Positions 1 through 7,031 of a stretch of DNA of 43,404 bases are shown piece after piece (the stretch's first letter is position 1; the number at the start of each line of letters is the position of its first letter). The notes beneath the pieces are model-generated. The model did not search any database and had not been told where the DNA came from. It saw only the letters and a program-made list of their open reading frames with translations. The stretch lies in the NCBI GenBank assembly GCA_012839815.1, contig DUMQ01000037.1:1-43404 (forward strand), written 5' to 3'. The DNA is from Bacillota bacterium (GTDB taxonomy: Bacteria > Bacillota > SHA-98 > Ch115 > JABLXJ01). Made by a program: the position numbers and the translations under genes.

Positions 1-83
1 AAGCGCGCCGTCCCCGGAACGCAACACCGGCAACCCATGGCAAAACGTCAGTAATCTTCAAACTTACACTTAGCCGGCTAGCT

Positions 84-480
84 GGCAAGTATCTTACCAC
101 TTCGCACGCCGGGATGGTAACATATTTGCCAGCTGAGCCTCAGGCTGAAAAGTATCTTTCCACTTCTTATGCCGGGGTGGTAAGTATTCTTCCACTTTAC
201 ACGCTGAAGTGGTAAGCTAATTACCACCAATTCGTCGAACTGGCAAGTATCTTACCACTCTGTGCGCTAGGCTGGCAAGTTAGTTACCACCTGCTCGCTG
301 CACTGGAAAGTATCTTGCCACTTAGCCCGATGAGATGGCAAGTTATTTATAACCTCGACGCCTATCCTGGTAACTTTCTTACCACCCAACCGTGACCCAC
401 CGGTGATGGTGGTAAGAATCTTATCACCCTGCTCCGTAAAGGTGGCAACCTGCTTACCACCTTACCAACTCGCTCACCAC
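84..480. repeat. Degenerate tandem array of 12 imperfect palindromes, about 32-bp period
   Basis: Each unit starts with a near-palindrome of consensus GGYAAGTATCTTACC, usually followed by AC and about 15 variable bases. Unit starts are at 84, 116, 147, 179, 211, 242, 274, 305, 337, 369, 411 and 444, so spacings are 32, 31, 32, 32, 31, 32, 31, 32, 32, 42 and 33. The palindrome is conserved while the spacer is free to vary, which argues for a DNA- or RNA-level function of the palindrome rather than coding. No open reading frame of recognisable content crosses the array. It lies upstream of a broken MATE gene. Confidence 0.85.
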
Positions 481-505
481 CTCGCCCGCAAGATTTGATC
501 ACGAG

Positions 506-628
506 CATGATTCGATCATGAGCATGACTAGAGCATAAGCATAACTCGAGCATAACTCAAGCATGACTCGAGCATAAGCATCACTCGATCATAACCCGCA
601 TGACCCGAATCATGACCCGCGCGCATGA
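506..628. repeat. Second short-unit array, 13 CAT-centred repeats (mostly CATRA)
   Basis: Words of the form GAGCATRACTC recur. CAT starts at 506, 517, 523, 534, 540, 551, 562, 573, 579, 590, 599, 611 and 624, giving mainly 11- and 6-bp steps (17-bp super-units). The array directly follows the 32-bp-period array but has a different unit. Bases 640-724, up to the MATE fragment, show nothing recognisable. Confidence 0.7.
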
Positions 629-724
629 CCTGATGGTGAATTTCTCTCCGGTCCCGGTTCCTCGCTCCACCCCGGGCAGAGGCCGTCACAGTTTCCCCGG
701 CCACATTACAAAAATTACAATTAC

Positions 725-1657
725 ATGCACTCCATGATACTCGTACGGCCATTACTCGGGCTTATCAACACCCCACCTGAATTACTGGAGATGGCGACCA
801 GATATCTACGTATTTTCATTGCGGGCCTCGTTTTCATGTTTCTTTACAATGGGCTGGGGTCAATCTTGAGGAGGCTCTGGGACTCCCGTACGCCCCTTAT
901 ATTCCTGTCTTACGCCACAATCATTAACATCATCCTCGACCCTTTGATGATTTTCGGGGTTGGCCCATTTCCTCGATTAGGCGTAGCAGGCGCGGCGCTA
1001 GCTACTGTTATTGCACAAGGCATTTCAGTCTTTCTCCTTGTGCGCCACCTGGCTAAAATAAACCACCTCCTGCCTGATACTGTCGGGCAGTGGCGCATAG
1101 ACCGCCAGCTGACAGCGACGACCTTCAGGATTGGATTGCCCGCAGGGGTGCAACAGCTGATGGTTTCTTTAGGCAGCCTCGTACTCACCTCTATCATCGA
1201 TGCTTTCGGTCCAACAGTCATAGCTGCATTTGGTGCCGCCTCTCGTCTAGACCAGTTTGCCTTCATGCCAGCCATGAGCACCAGCCTGGCCATATCGAGT
1301 CTAGTGGGTCAGAACGTGGGAGCTGGAAGGTATGATAGAGTAAAGTATATCTTGCGCTGGGGTACGTTGATGACAGGCGGTATTACCAGCATGGCTACCT
1401 TGTTAGTGCTTTTAACTCCAAAGTCACTTCTTAGCCTTTTTACAACCGATCAAGCCGTCCTCATCGCTGGTGCCAATTATTTGAGGATAGTAGGGCTTTC
1501 TTATCTGCCCTTATCGATGATGTTTGCGATCAATGGCGCTCTGAGGGGGGCTGGAGATACGATGCCCAACATGTTTACAACTCTGGCGGCTCTTTGGCTG
1601 GTTCGTATACCACTGGCCAAAGCCCTTTCAAGTTGGCCGGTCGAAGCCAGGTTGTAG
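725..1657 (+). pseudogene. MATE-family multidrug/Na+ efflux transporter, fragment truncated at both ends
   Basis: The 310-residue translation is a multi-helix membrane protein of the MATE family: it contains the family-typical segments around GLGSILRR, the INIILDPLMIFG stretch, GLPAGVQQ, LVGQNVGAGR and INGALRGAGDT. Complete MATE proteins are about 450 residues with 12 helices. Here roughly the first hundred residues (first helices) are absent, and the protein stops soon after the GAGDTMPN segment, where about 80 more residues are expected. No ribosome site precedes the ATG at 725. The upstream space is occupied by repeat arrays. I read this as a decaying remnant. An expressed half-size transporter is possible but unlikely. 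Confidence 0.75.
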
Positions 1658-1712
1658 GTTTGTGGTAAGCCATCTGAGCCCGTAGGCCTGCACAAATGCA
1701 CAAAAACTCCCC

Positions 1713-1740
1713 TTGACAACAGCATGGTTGAGCATATAAT
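1713..1740 (+). promoter_or_regulatory. Sigma-A-type promoter of tRNA-Glu
   Basis: TTGACA at 1713-1718 and TATAAT at 1735-1740 are separated by 16 bp, and a second TATAAT overlaps at 1740-1745. Both boxes match the consensus perfectly and lie just upstream of the tRNA. Confidence 0.8.
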
Positions 1741-1763
1741 ATAATAAAGGAACTTGGATGTGT

Positions 1764-1839
1764 GGCCCCGTCGTCTAGTGGCCTAGGACACCGCCCTCTC
1801 AAGGCGGCGACACGGATTCGAATTCCGTCGGGGCTACCA
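1764..1839 (+). tRNA. tRNA-Glu, anticodon CTC
   Basis: A 76-nt cloverleaf can be folded by eye. The acceptor stem GGCCCCG pairs with CGGGGCT (first pair G-U), and the anticodon stem is CCGCC/GGCGG with loop CTCTCAA, placing CTC at positions 34-36. The T arm contains TTCGAAT, and the 3' CCA is encoded at 1837-1839. Anticodon CTC reads GAG (Glu). The gene stands alone between the MATE fragment and the aminomutase operon, with its own promoter. Confidence 0.95.
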
Positions 1840-1880
1840 TTTTTATTTTATGTTTGGGGAGCTGCATGAGTTGGCCCACA

Positions 1881-1904
1881 TGGATTCATGGGTGGATTCA
1901 TGGG
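1881..1904. repeat. Perfect 12-bp tandem duplication after tRNA-Glu
   Basis: TGGATTCATGGG occurs twice head to tail (1881-1892, 1893-1904), followed by a partial third copy (TGAATG). Confidence 0.9.
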
Positions 1905-1910
1905 TGAATG

Positions 1911-1960
1911 AATGCCTCCCGGTACGGGGTCTTGAAGACTCCGCACCCGGGAGGCATTTT
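1911..1960. terminator. Long hairpin between tRNA-Glu and the convergent aminomutase gene
   Basis: AATGCCTCCCGG at 1911-1922 pairs perfectly with CCGGGAGGCATT near 1947-1958, enclosing a further imperfect internal stem. The plus-strand side ends in TTTT. Its position between convergent transcription units suggests a bidirectional terminator. Confidence 0.75.
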
Positions 1961-1974
1961 ACGTAAATGGATGA

Positions 1975-2019
1975 CGCCAAGTTTACCGCGTTTATCACCA
2001 GTTTTACCGCCAGTTTACG
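1975..2019. repeat. Tandem copies of the 3' end of the aminomutase gene, spanning its stop codon
   Basis: Read on the minus strand, GTAAACTGGCG (the last codons) is followed by GTAAAACTGGTG, ATAAACGCG and GTAAACTTGGCG. These are four decayed 9-12-bp copies, with the TAA stop inside the second. Confidence 0.75.
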
Positions 2020-3083
2020 GAATTCGGGAGCTGCCACACTTTCCCTTCGTAGTTTCGTAGCGTAACGGAATTCTCGTCCCTGGCCACGATGTTCTGGGGA
2101 GCCACTGGAACCTTCCCTATGGGCGTATCCACTACAAACCGAGGCACCGCAAACCCCGTGGTGAAGCCCTGGAGGCTCTGGATTATCTCGAGACCGCGCT
2201 CCACAGGGGTTCTAAAATGCGCTGTTCCCCGCACGACCTCGCACTGGTAGAGATAGTAGGGGCGCACCCTTATTTTCACCAGTGAGTGGACGAGCTTCTT
2301 CATGGTATCAGTGTCGTCGTTTATCCCACGAAGGAGGACCGACTGGTTGCCCAGCGGCACGCCCGCACGCAAGAGCCTGTCACAGGCGGCGGCGGCTTCC
2401 TCAGTTATTTCCTTAGGGTGGTTGAATTGCGTATTTATCCAGATAGGATGGTACCTGGAAAGGATATCGCATAGTTCGTTCGTTATCCTCTGCGGCATGG
2501 TGCATAGGGTACGCGTCCCGATCCTGATTATTTCCACATGGTCGATAGCCCGGATCTCCCGCAGGAGGCTTTCGATCCAGGCATCCTGCGCCACCAGCGG
2601 GTCTCCGCCCGTGATGAGCACGTCCCGGACTTCTTCATGCTCCCTTATATACCTTATCCCTTTCGCCAGGTCCCCCTGGGACAGGTTGTAGTCCCTTTTC
2701 CCGACGATCCTCTTTCTAACACAGTGCCTGCAAAACATGGCACATCGGTTTGTGACACAAAAAGCAACCCTGTCAGGGTAGAGATGGATCAAACCCCTTG
2801 TCGGGGAATGCTTTTCCTCATGGAGGGGGTCTTCCTCTCCAAGCACATCCTCGAGCTCGCGCGCCGAGGGTATGGCTTGTTTCCGTATGGGGCAGTTCCT
2901 ATCCTTCCTGTCCATGAGGCTTGCGTAATAGGGTGTTATCGCCCACCGGAATTCCCTGGACGCTCTTTCGATCTCATCCGCCTCATCATCGCTCAGATCA
3001 ACGTACCTCTTGAGCCCGCTTATACCGGTAATCCTGTGGGACATCTGCCATTTCCAATCCGCAGACCTCGGGTCCACCTTCAA
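2004..3083 (-). CDS. KamA-family radical SAM amino-acid 2,3-aminomutase
   Basis: This is a PLP- and SAM-dependent enzyme of the lysine 2,3-aminomutase family, which moves an alpha-amino group to the beta carbon. The [4Fe-4S]/SAM motif CAMFCRHC has Cys114, Cys118 and Cys121, a GGDP motif lies at 158-161, and the likely PLP lysine is Lys323 in DTPIGKVPV. In lysine aminomutase two aspartates bind the substrate epsilon-amino group. Here the first is Glu281 (YQCE) and the second is kept as Asp318, and the usual glycine-rich PLP loop is changed, so the substrate may not be lysine. The family is about 350-470 residues; this is a compact form. The start is ambiguous: TTG at 3083 (AAGGAG about 10 bp upstream) or GTG at 3077 (GGGAGG 9 bp upstream). 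The gene overlaps the ATP-grasp gene by about 80 bp, so the two are probably translationally coupled. Confidence 0.9.
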   Translation of the reverse strand: MKVDPRSADWKWQMSHRITGISGLKRYVDLSDDEADEIERASREFRWAITPYYASLMDRKDRNCPIRKQAIPSARELEDVLGEEDPLHEEKHSPTRGLIHLYPDRVAFCVTNRCAMFCRHCVRKRIVGKRDYNLSQGDLAKGIRYIREHEEVRDVLITGGDPLVAQDAWIESLLREIRAIDHVEIIRIGTRTLCTMPQRITNELCDILSRYHPIWINTQFNHPKEITEEAAAACDRLLRAGVPLGNQSVLLRGINDDTDTMKKLVHSLVKIRVRPYYLYQCEVVRGTAHFRTPVERGLEIIQSLQGFTTGFAVPRFVVDTPIGKVPVAPQNIVARDENSVTLRNYEGKVWQLPNSVNWR

Positions 3084-4107
3084 ACGCCTCCCGCTCCTTT
3101 TTGAGCCTCTCTATTGCGATTGAAACGATCCTGTTAATGAGCTCCACGAACGATAGCCCTGCGGCAGACGCAACAAGCGGGAAAAGGCTTACTTGCGAGA
3201 GCCCGGGTAGGGGGTTGGCCTCCAGGAAATACGGGTTTCCCCTGGAATCCAATCTCACGTCTATCCTGCTGAAGTCCCTGCAACCCAGGACGCGATGGGC
3301 TCTGCAGGCTATGGCGCGGATTTTGTCCTCCAGGTCACGTGGTATGCTGGCAGGACATATGAATCTTTCGAGGTTCCGGCTTTTCGTCTCATAGGAATAT
3401 ACAAATCCCCCCGCCTCAACCTGGTAGCCCGGCTCCACCTCCAGGATCGGGAACGCTATAAGCTCTTCATTACCAATGATCCCGATGGAGAACTCCCTGC
3501 CATCGAGGAATTCCTCGATCAGAGCAGGTTGCCTGTAGACCTTCGTTATTAACTCCACTTTATCGAGAAGCCCTGGTAAGTTATCTACCTTTGAGGAATT
3601 TTGTATACCTTTGCTGGATCCTTCACAGTTAGGTTTTACGAAAAGCGGGAAGTTGAGGCTATGAAGATTCTGTGCATAATTGAAGATGCACCGCCCGTCA
3701 AAGGACAGCTCGCCTGGGGATTCTATCTTGAGGAATCTCGGGGTGGGAATCCCGTGGGCAGCGACGAGGACCTTTGCCGTTGCCTTATCAAGGGCCAGCC
3801 CGAGAGTAAGCGGGTCTGAACCAATATAAGGTATCTTGAGAAACTCCAGGATGGCTGGCACTAACGATTCGCGATTTCTCCCTCCCAGGCCTTCTGCGAT
3901 GTTGAAAACCAGGTCTGGTTTCTCGCGCCTGAGCCTGTCAAGGAGATCTGGCTCGTATGGGAGACGGATTACATCGTAGCCGCAACGCTTGAGGGCAAAG
4001 ACCAGGTTTTCTATGGTTTCCTCGGAATCAAACTCCGCCTCCGAATCCTCGGGTCCACTGGTGCCCCCATAGTCTCCTTTAAGATTATAAGTTAGCCCTA
4101 TTATCAA
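2998..4107 (-). CDS. ATP-grasp ligase, D-alanine-D-alanine ligase-like
   Basis: The ATP-grasp fold is recognisable from FVKPNCEGSSKGI (157-168), the E-E-F-L-D-G-R-E-F segment (198-206), the metal-binding R-I-D-V-R-L-D (281-287) and FLEANPLPGL (294-303, Asn299), the equivalent of the EVNTLPG motif of Ddl. The N-terminal Rossmann-like part carries a FNIAEGLGGRNRE stretch (68-80) like the Ddl substrate loop. These enzymes join amino acids using ATP with an acyl-phosphate intermediate. Its coupling to an aminomutase suggests that it condenses a beta-amino acid rather than making D-Ala-D-Ala. The start is TTG at 4107 with GGAG about 13 bp upstream, which is a poor fit. The gene is first in a two-gene minus-strand operon. 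Confidence 0.85.
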   Translation of the reverse strand: MIIGLTYNLKGDYGGTSGPEDSEAEFDSEETIENLVFALKRCGYDVIRLPYEPDLLDRLRREKPDLVFNIAEGLGGRNRESLVPAILEFLKIPYIGSDPLTLGLALDKATAKVLVAAHGIPTPRFLKIESPGELSFDGRCIFNYAQNLHSLNFPLFVKPNCEGSSKGIQNSSKVDNLPGLLDKVELITKVYRQPALIEEFLDGREFSIGIIGNEELIAFPILEVEPGYQVEAGGFVYSYETKSRNLERFICPASIPRDLEDKIRAIACRAHRVLGCRDFSRIDVRLDSRGNPYFLEANPLPGLSQVSLFPLVASAAGLSFVELINRIVSIAIERLKKEREAFEGGPEVCGLEMADVPQDYRYKRAQEVR

Positions 4108-4527
4108 GTTTTCACTGCATCTCCTCGTATGGAAGATTCTTTAAAAGTGACTCATAACGGTGACTCATGACAATAAAATCTGAGATCCGAGCCAGGTTTT
4201 CAAGTAACCCTGCAAGATCCCTCCCTTTCACAACAAAACATACCCGACGGGGCGTATCCGACTGATACCAGCGAATCGCCGATTGGATACCATCGAGTCG
4301 CCTTCATATTAGCACGGGCAGGGAGAGGAGTCAATGGGGAATACAAGGGAAAAGAGGCCGCCCGCGCAACCCCACTATCTCCCGCCCGGGGTTGCCTATT
4401 GCGGCCGGCGCGGCGTGGAGTAGCTAAAATGAAGCAGCCTCCTTTGAAGGACTCTGAAACACATCGATGCCAGGACCGGAGCCTGTCATACTGTCATATT
4501 GTCATGTGACTGTTATACTGTCATGTA
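4108..4527. other. Intergenic region with short duplications, no gene seen
   Basis: This 420-bp stretch separates the ATP-grasp gene from the starch-binding protein gene, both on the minus strand. It contains GTGACTCAT twice (4147 and 4160), a 17-bp near-duplicate (4264-4280 and 4286-4302, two mismatches), GC-rich inverted sequence around 4350-4420, and CTGTCATA repeats at its right end. The promoter of the ATP-grasp operon should lie here, but I cannot place it. Confidence 0.6.
4264..4302. repeat. 17-bp near-perfect direct repeat, period 22
   Basis: GATACCAGCGAATCGCC at 4264-4280 and GATACCATCGAGTCGCC at 4286-4302 differ at two positions. Confidence 0.85.
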
Positions 4528-4530
4528 TTA
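4482..4530. repeat. CTGTCATA short tandem repeats next to a stop codon
   Basis: Five degenerate copies of CTGTCATA/CTGTCATGTA lie immediately 3' of the minus-strand starch-binding protein gene. Confidence 0.8.
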
Positions 4531-4851
4531 GATGATCTCACAGCCCCAGTTCAGGCCGCTGTTGGTATCCCAATGATCGGCACCATCTTTGAAGCAGAAA
4601 TTGAATTTGGTGGTCCCCTCGATTGGGACTTCCGCGACCCAGGTGTCCTCGGTTTGCTTGGTCATGGGAATCGTCTTGACGTTTGTCCAATTATCATGCC
4701 CGTAACCACAGTGCAGGTAGATTGCATCGGCCCCGGACTTTGCAAGGAGCCCTTTATACATGACAGTGGCCCTTTTACCCTCGGCGAGCGGGACGGGGTC
4801 CAAAGCAACGCGTCCATCAATGAAATAGTCTCCCATCATTTTTCTCGGCAT
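4528..4851 (-). CDS. Stand-alone starch-binding-type carbohydrate-binding module (CBM25/53-like)
   Basis: The protein is 107 residues when started at ATG 4851, which is preceded by AGGGAGGAG with a 7-bp gap; a longer in-frame ATG at 4875 would place that ribosome site inside the gene. The sequence fits an immunoglobulin-like beta-sandwich: Y-L-H-C-G-Y-G-H-D-N-W near the middle, then M-E/T-D-T-W-V-A-E-V-P and F-N-F-C-F-K-D-G, then W-D-T-N-S-G-L-N-W near the end. This spacing of aromatic residues is typical of CBM25/CBM53 modules that bind alpha-glucan. There is no signal peptide and no catalytic domain, so it is probably cytoplasmic and may bind glycogen. It is divergently oriented to the aminopeptidase gene. 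The family call is from the motif pattern alone. Confidence 0.75.
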   Translation of the reverse strand: MPRKMMGDYFIDGRVALDPVPLAEGKRATVMYKGLLAKSGADAIYLHCGYGHDNWTNVKTIPMTKQTEDTWVAEVPIEGTTKFNFCFKDGADHWDTNSGLNWGCEII

Positions 4852-5033
4852 AGACACTCCTCCCTTTGATGGCATGCTTCGTAATTGAAAGTCAGGTTCT
4901 AAGCTTTATCAGTGATTAGTATCTTGAGTTTTGGGCACTTTATGTGTGAATTTATATGGTAATATGTTGATGTAAGTATCAACGTTGCATACAGGCATAA
5001 ACAGCCGACAAGGCTGAGAGGGGGAGCATGCAC

Positions 5034-5999
5034 ATGGTTAAAGAAGTTAGGGACGATTTGAGGGATGCCGCAAAGATTGTTATATCCCAGTGTATGGCGG
5101 TCAAGCCCGGTGAGGGAGTCCTCATCCTGACGGACGAGCCCGAAAGGGAGATCGGTTATGTATTGTGGGAAGAGGCCAAAGCCGCCGGAGCGGAGGCTGT
5201 AATTACCGAGATCATAACAAGGCGGGTGAATGGGGAAGAACCGCCGCCGGCGGTCGCCGAGTTCATGAAGAACTTCAGCGTTATTCTCATCCCCACGAGC
5301 AGATCCCTCTCCCATACCGAAGCGCGCCGGCAGGCGAGCAAGGCGGGAGCAAGGATCGCGACGCTGCCTGGTATAACAGCGGAGTGCATGGTGCGGACGC
5401 TCGTGGCGGATTATAGCGCCATTGCTGAGAGGAGCACCCGCATGGCTGGGATCTTAAGCAGGGGCAAGATAGCCAGGTTGACGAGCCCCGCAGGTTGCGA
5501 TGTGACGTTTTGCATTGAAGGGCGTGAAGCCAGCCCCGACACGGGGATATATCACCTGCCGGGGGATTTTGGGAACCTCCCCGCTGGCGAGGCTTATATT
5601 GCTCCACAGGAGGGTACAGCTAGTGGTATAATCGTAGTAGACGGGGCCATGGCCGGCGTTGGAATGGTCGATGAACCTATCGTGATGCGCGTCGAGGACG
5701 GATACGTCAGGTCAATCGAAGGTGGCGAGGGAGCCAGGCGCTTGCTTGCTATACTTGAGGGCCTTCCTGGAGAGGCTCGAAACGTCGCTGAACTCGGTGT
5801 GGGCACGAATGACCGGGCCGTGATTACGGGCAACGTCCTGGGGGACGAAAAGGCCCTTGGGACCGTCCATGTCGCAATAGGTGATAACAGCGGTTTCGGG
5901 GGCAAGGTCAAGGTGCCGAGCCATCTGGATGGAATAATCCTGAGGCCCACCCTCGTTATTGACGGGGTTGAGATAATAAAAAACGGCGTACATGCGTAG
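5034..5999 (+). CDS. Aminopeptidase T-like metalloprotease (M29 family, COG2309)
   Basis: The predicted protein of about 320 residues resembles the leucyl aminopeptidase/aminopeptidase T family: an N-terminal alpha/beta domain with V-K-P-G-E-G-V-L-I-L-T-D, a middle part with Y-H-L-P-G-D-F-G-N-L-P-A-G-E, and a C-terminal E-L-G-V-G-T-N region ending in H-V-A-I-G-D-N-S-G-F-G-G and H-L-D-G-I. The Glu, His and Asp residues there are candidates for the two-metal site, and members release N-terminal residues from peptides. Two ATGs are possible. The one at 5034 has GAGGGGGA about 8 bp upstream and is preferred over 5028, which lies too close to that site. The gene is monocistronic or leads into the small gene at 6114. 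Confidence 0.8.
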   Translation: MVKEVRDDLRDAAKIVISQCMAVKPGEGVLILTDEPEREIGYVLWEEAKAAGAEAVITEIITRRVNGEEPPPAVAEFMKNFSVILIPTSRSLSHTEARRQASKAGARIATLPGITAECMVRTLVADYSAIAERSTRMAGILSRGKIARLTSPAGCDVTFCIEGREASPDTGIYHLPGDFGNLPAGEAYIAPQEGTASGIIVVDGAMAGVGMVDEPIVMRVEDGYVRSIEGGEGARRLLAILEGLPGEARNVAELGVGTNDRAVITGNVLGDEKALGTVHVAIGDNSGFGGKVKVPSHLDGIILRPTLVIDGVEIIKNGVHA

Positions 6000-6032
6000 G
6001 ATAGATACGCGGGCGCTCAAATCCCGGCAGGT

Positions 6033-6058
6033 GGTGCCTCGTTTGGGTGCCTCGTTTG
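6033..6058. repeat. Perfect 13-bp tandem duplication
   Basis: GGTGCCTCGTTTG occurs twice head to tail (6033-6045, 6046-6058), 33 bp after the aminopeptidase stop codon. Confidence 0.95.
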
Positions 6059-6113
6059 GCGGCGCGGTGTCGATCTGCTGAGCTATCTGAATATTTGAAA
6101 GGCGGTGATTTCC

Positions 6114-6326
6114 GTGGCACAGCGGTCGTTCCCGGCGAGAAAGTCCAAAGCAGCGAAGATGGGCGGGAGCAACCTGCGCAGGGCAGTCGATCTTGATGAT
6201 AAGGACTTCCTGGATATGATCATGGCGGAGGTTAACGAGGAAGAAGCAGCAGATGTGCTCGGAGAACCCGCTGAGAGACTCTGGGCCCGGCCCCAGGATG
6301 GCGAGGAAATAAAGGATGGTAAGTAA
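6114..6326 (+). CDS. Small protein of unknown function (70 residues)
   Basis: I do not recognise this protein. It is basic at the N terminus (PARKSKAAKMGG) and strongly acidic in the second half, with no membrane segment or cysteine motif. GTG at 6114 is preferred because AAAGGCGG ends about 8 bp before it; GTG at 6105 would sit on that site. The end of the gene is partly duplicated: TAAAGGAT at 6310-6317 recurs at 6324-6331, where the second copy supplies the TAA stop. It lies between the aminopeptidase and PNPOx-like genes on the same strand. Coding status is supported only by the ribosome site and context. Confidence 0.5.
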   Translation: MAQRSFPARKSKAAKMGGSNLRRAVDLDDKDFLDMIMAEVNEEEAADVLGEPAERLWARPQDGEEIKDGK

Positions 6327-6443
6327 AGGATAAATAGAATAGTTTGTAGTTACTCTCAATATGAATAGATTAGGAACGGGACCGGACATGCACATGCTAA
6401 CAGGTAGTACACAGGTCGCCCGGCCGCCAAGGGAGGCTTGGAG

Positions 6444-6890
6444 ATGTCAGGGCATGCTGGCGATCGGCTCCCGAGCAACGTTGTCGACCTGCTTAAAAAA
6501 AGGCTTACAACCTGTGTCGTGGCAACTGTCACGAACGATGGGCGGCCCCACGTTGCCCCGGTGAATCTCATTGTCCCACGGGACGACAGGACTTTGCGTC
6601 TCGCCCTGGAACGCAGCGGGCATACCCTTGCAAATATCAGGGATAACCAGTGGGTGGCAATTTCCATTCTGGATGAGGGCGATATCGCGATAGGTGTAAA
6701 GGGCAGGGCCGTCATAGTTAAGGATCATATGGATGCCAATGACGCCATGGCTATGGTCGATGTTGCCGTAAACGAGGTAGAGAATCATGCTCATCCAATT
6801 ATCCTCGTCTCATGTGGCGTGAGGACCAGGCGTCGATCGAACCTCGTAAACCTCTTTTTCAAGCGCCTCTTTTGCGAACTCGAAGAATAG
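6444..6890 (+). CDS. Pyridoxamine 5'-phosphate oxidase-like FMN-binding protein
   Basis: The 148-residue protein has the split-barrel pattern of small PNPOx-like flavoproteins: V-A-T-V-T-N-D-G-R-P-H-V-A-P-V-N near residue 30, then L-A-N-I-R-D-N-Q-W-V-A-I-S-I-L and I-G-V-K-G-R-A-V-I-V. These bind FMN or other flavin/haem cofactors and reduce varied substrates; the exact substrate cannot be read from the sequence. ATG at 6444 has AAGGGAGG 7 bp upstream, better than the TTG at 6438. A tandem 10-bp duplication spans the TAG stop. Confidence 0.8.
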   Translation: MSGHAGDRLPSNVVDLLKKRLTTCVVATVTNDGRPHVAPVNLIVPRDDRTLRLALERSGHTLANIRDNQWVAISILDEGDIAIGVKGRAVIVKDHMDANDAMAMVDVAVNEVENHAHPIILVSCGVRTRRRSNLVNLFFKRLFCELEE

Positions 6891-6903
6891 CTCAGAATAG
6901 GTC
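6884..6903. repeat. 10-bp tandem duplication spanning a stop codon
   Basis: AGAATAGCTC (6884-6893) is followed directly by AGAATAGGTC (6894-6903), one mismatch. The first copy contains the TAG stop of the PNPOx-like gene. ATCAGGGTG also recurs at 6908 and 6928. Confidence 0.85.
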
Positions 6904-7031
6904 AGATATCAGGGTGATAGCTCAGGCATCAGGGTGCCGGAAGGTCAGCAGGAATTGGCAGCCCGGCGTGGAATATGTCACTTGTTGCATTTGTATTGCC
7001 CGGCGCCGGTGCCGCGAGGGGGTGGTTGGTA

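Larger units (their letters stand above)
1..724. other. Gene-free region holding the two repeat arrays
   Basis: No credible coding sequence is seen on either strand; the short open frames here run through repeats and resemble nothing. Bases 1-83 may hold a further decayed unit of the first array (around 50-70). Bases 640-724 are unique sequence. This is where the missing 5' part of the MATE gene would be expected. Confidence 0.7.

Noticed and set aside
84-480. CRISPR array
   Set aside because: The period of 32 bp leaves no room for repeat plus spacer, the conserved part is a degenerate 15-bp palindrome, and no cas genes are present.
84-628. Replication origin with DnaA boxes
   Set aside because: The units do not match the DnaA box TTATNCACA, and dnaA/dnaN are not nearby; dnaE alone is not an origin marker.
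910-1293. Minus-strand 127-codon open frame inside the MATE fragment
   Set aside because: It is the antisense shadow of the transporter frame, with no ribosome site or domain pattern.
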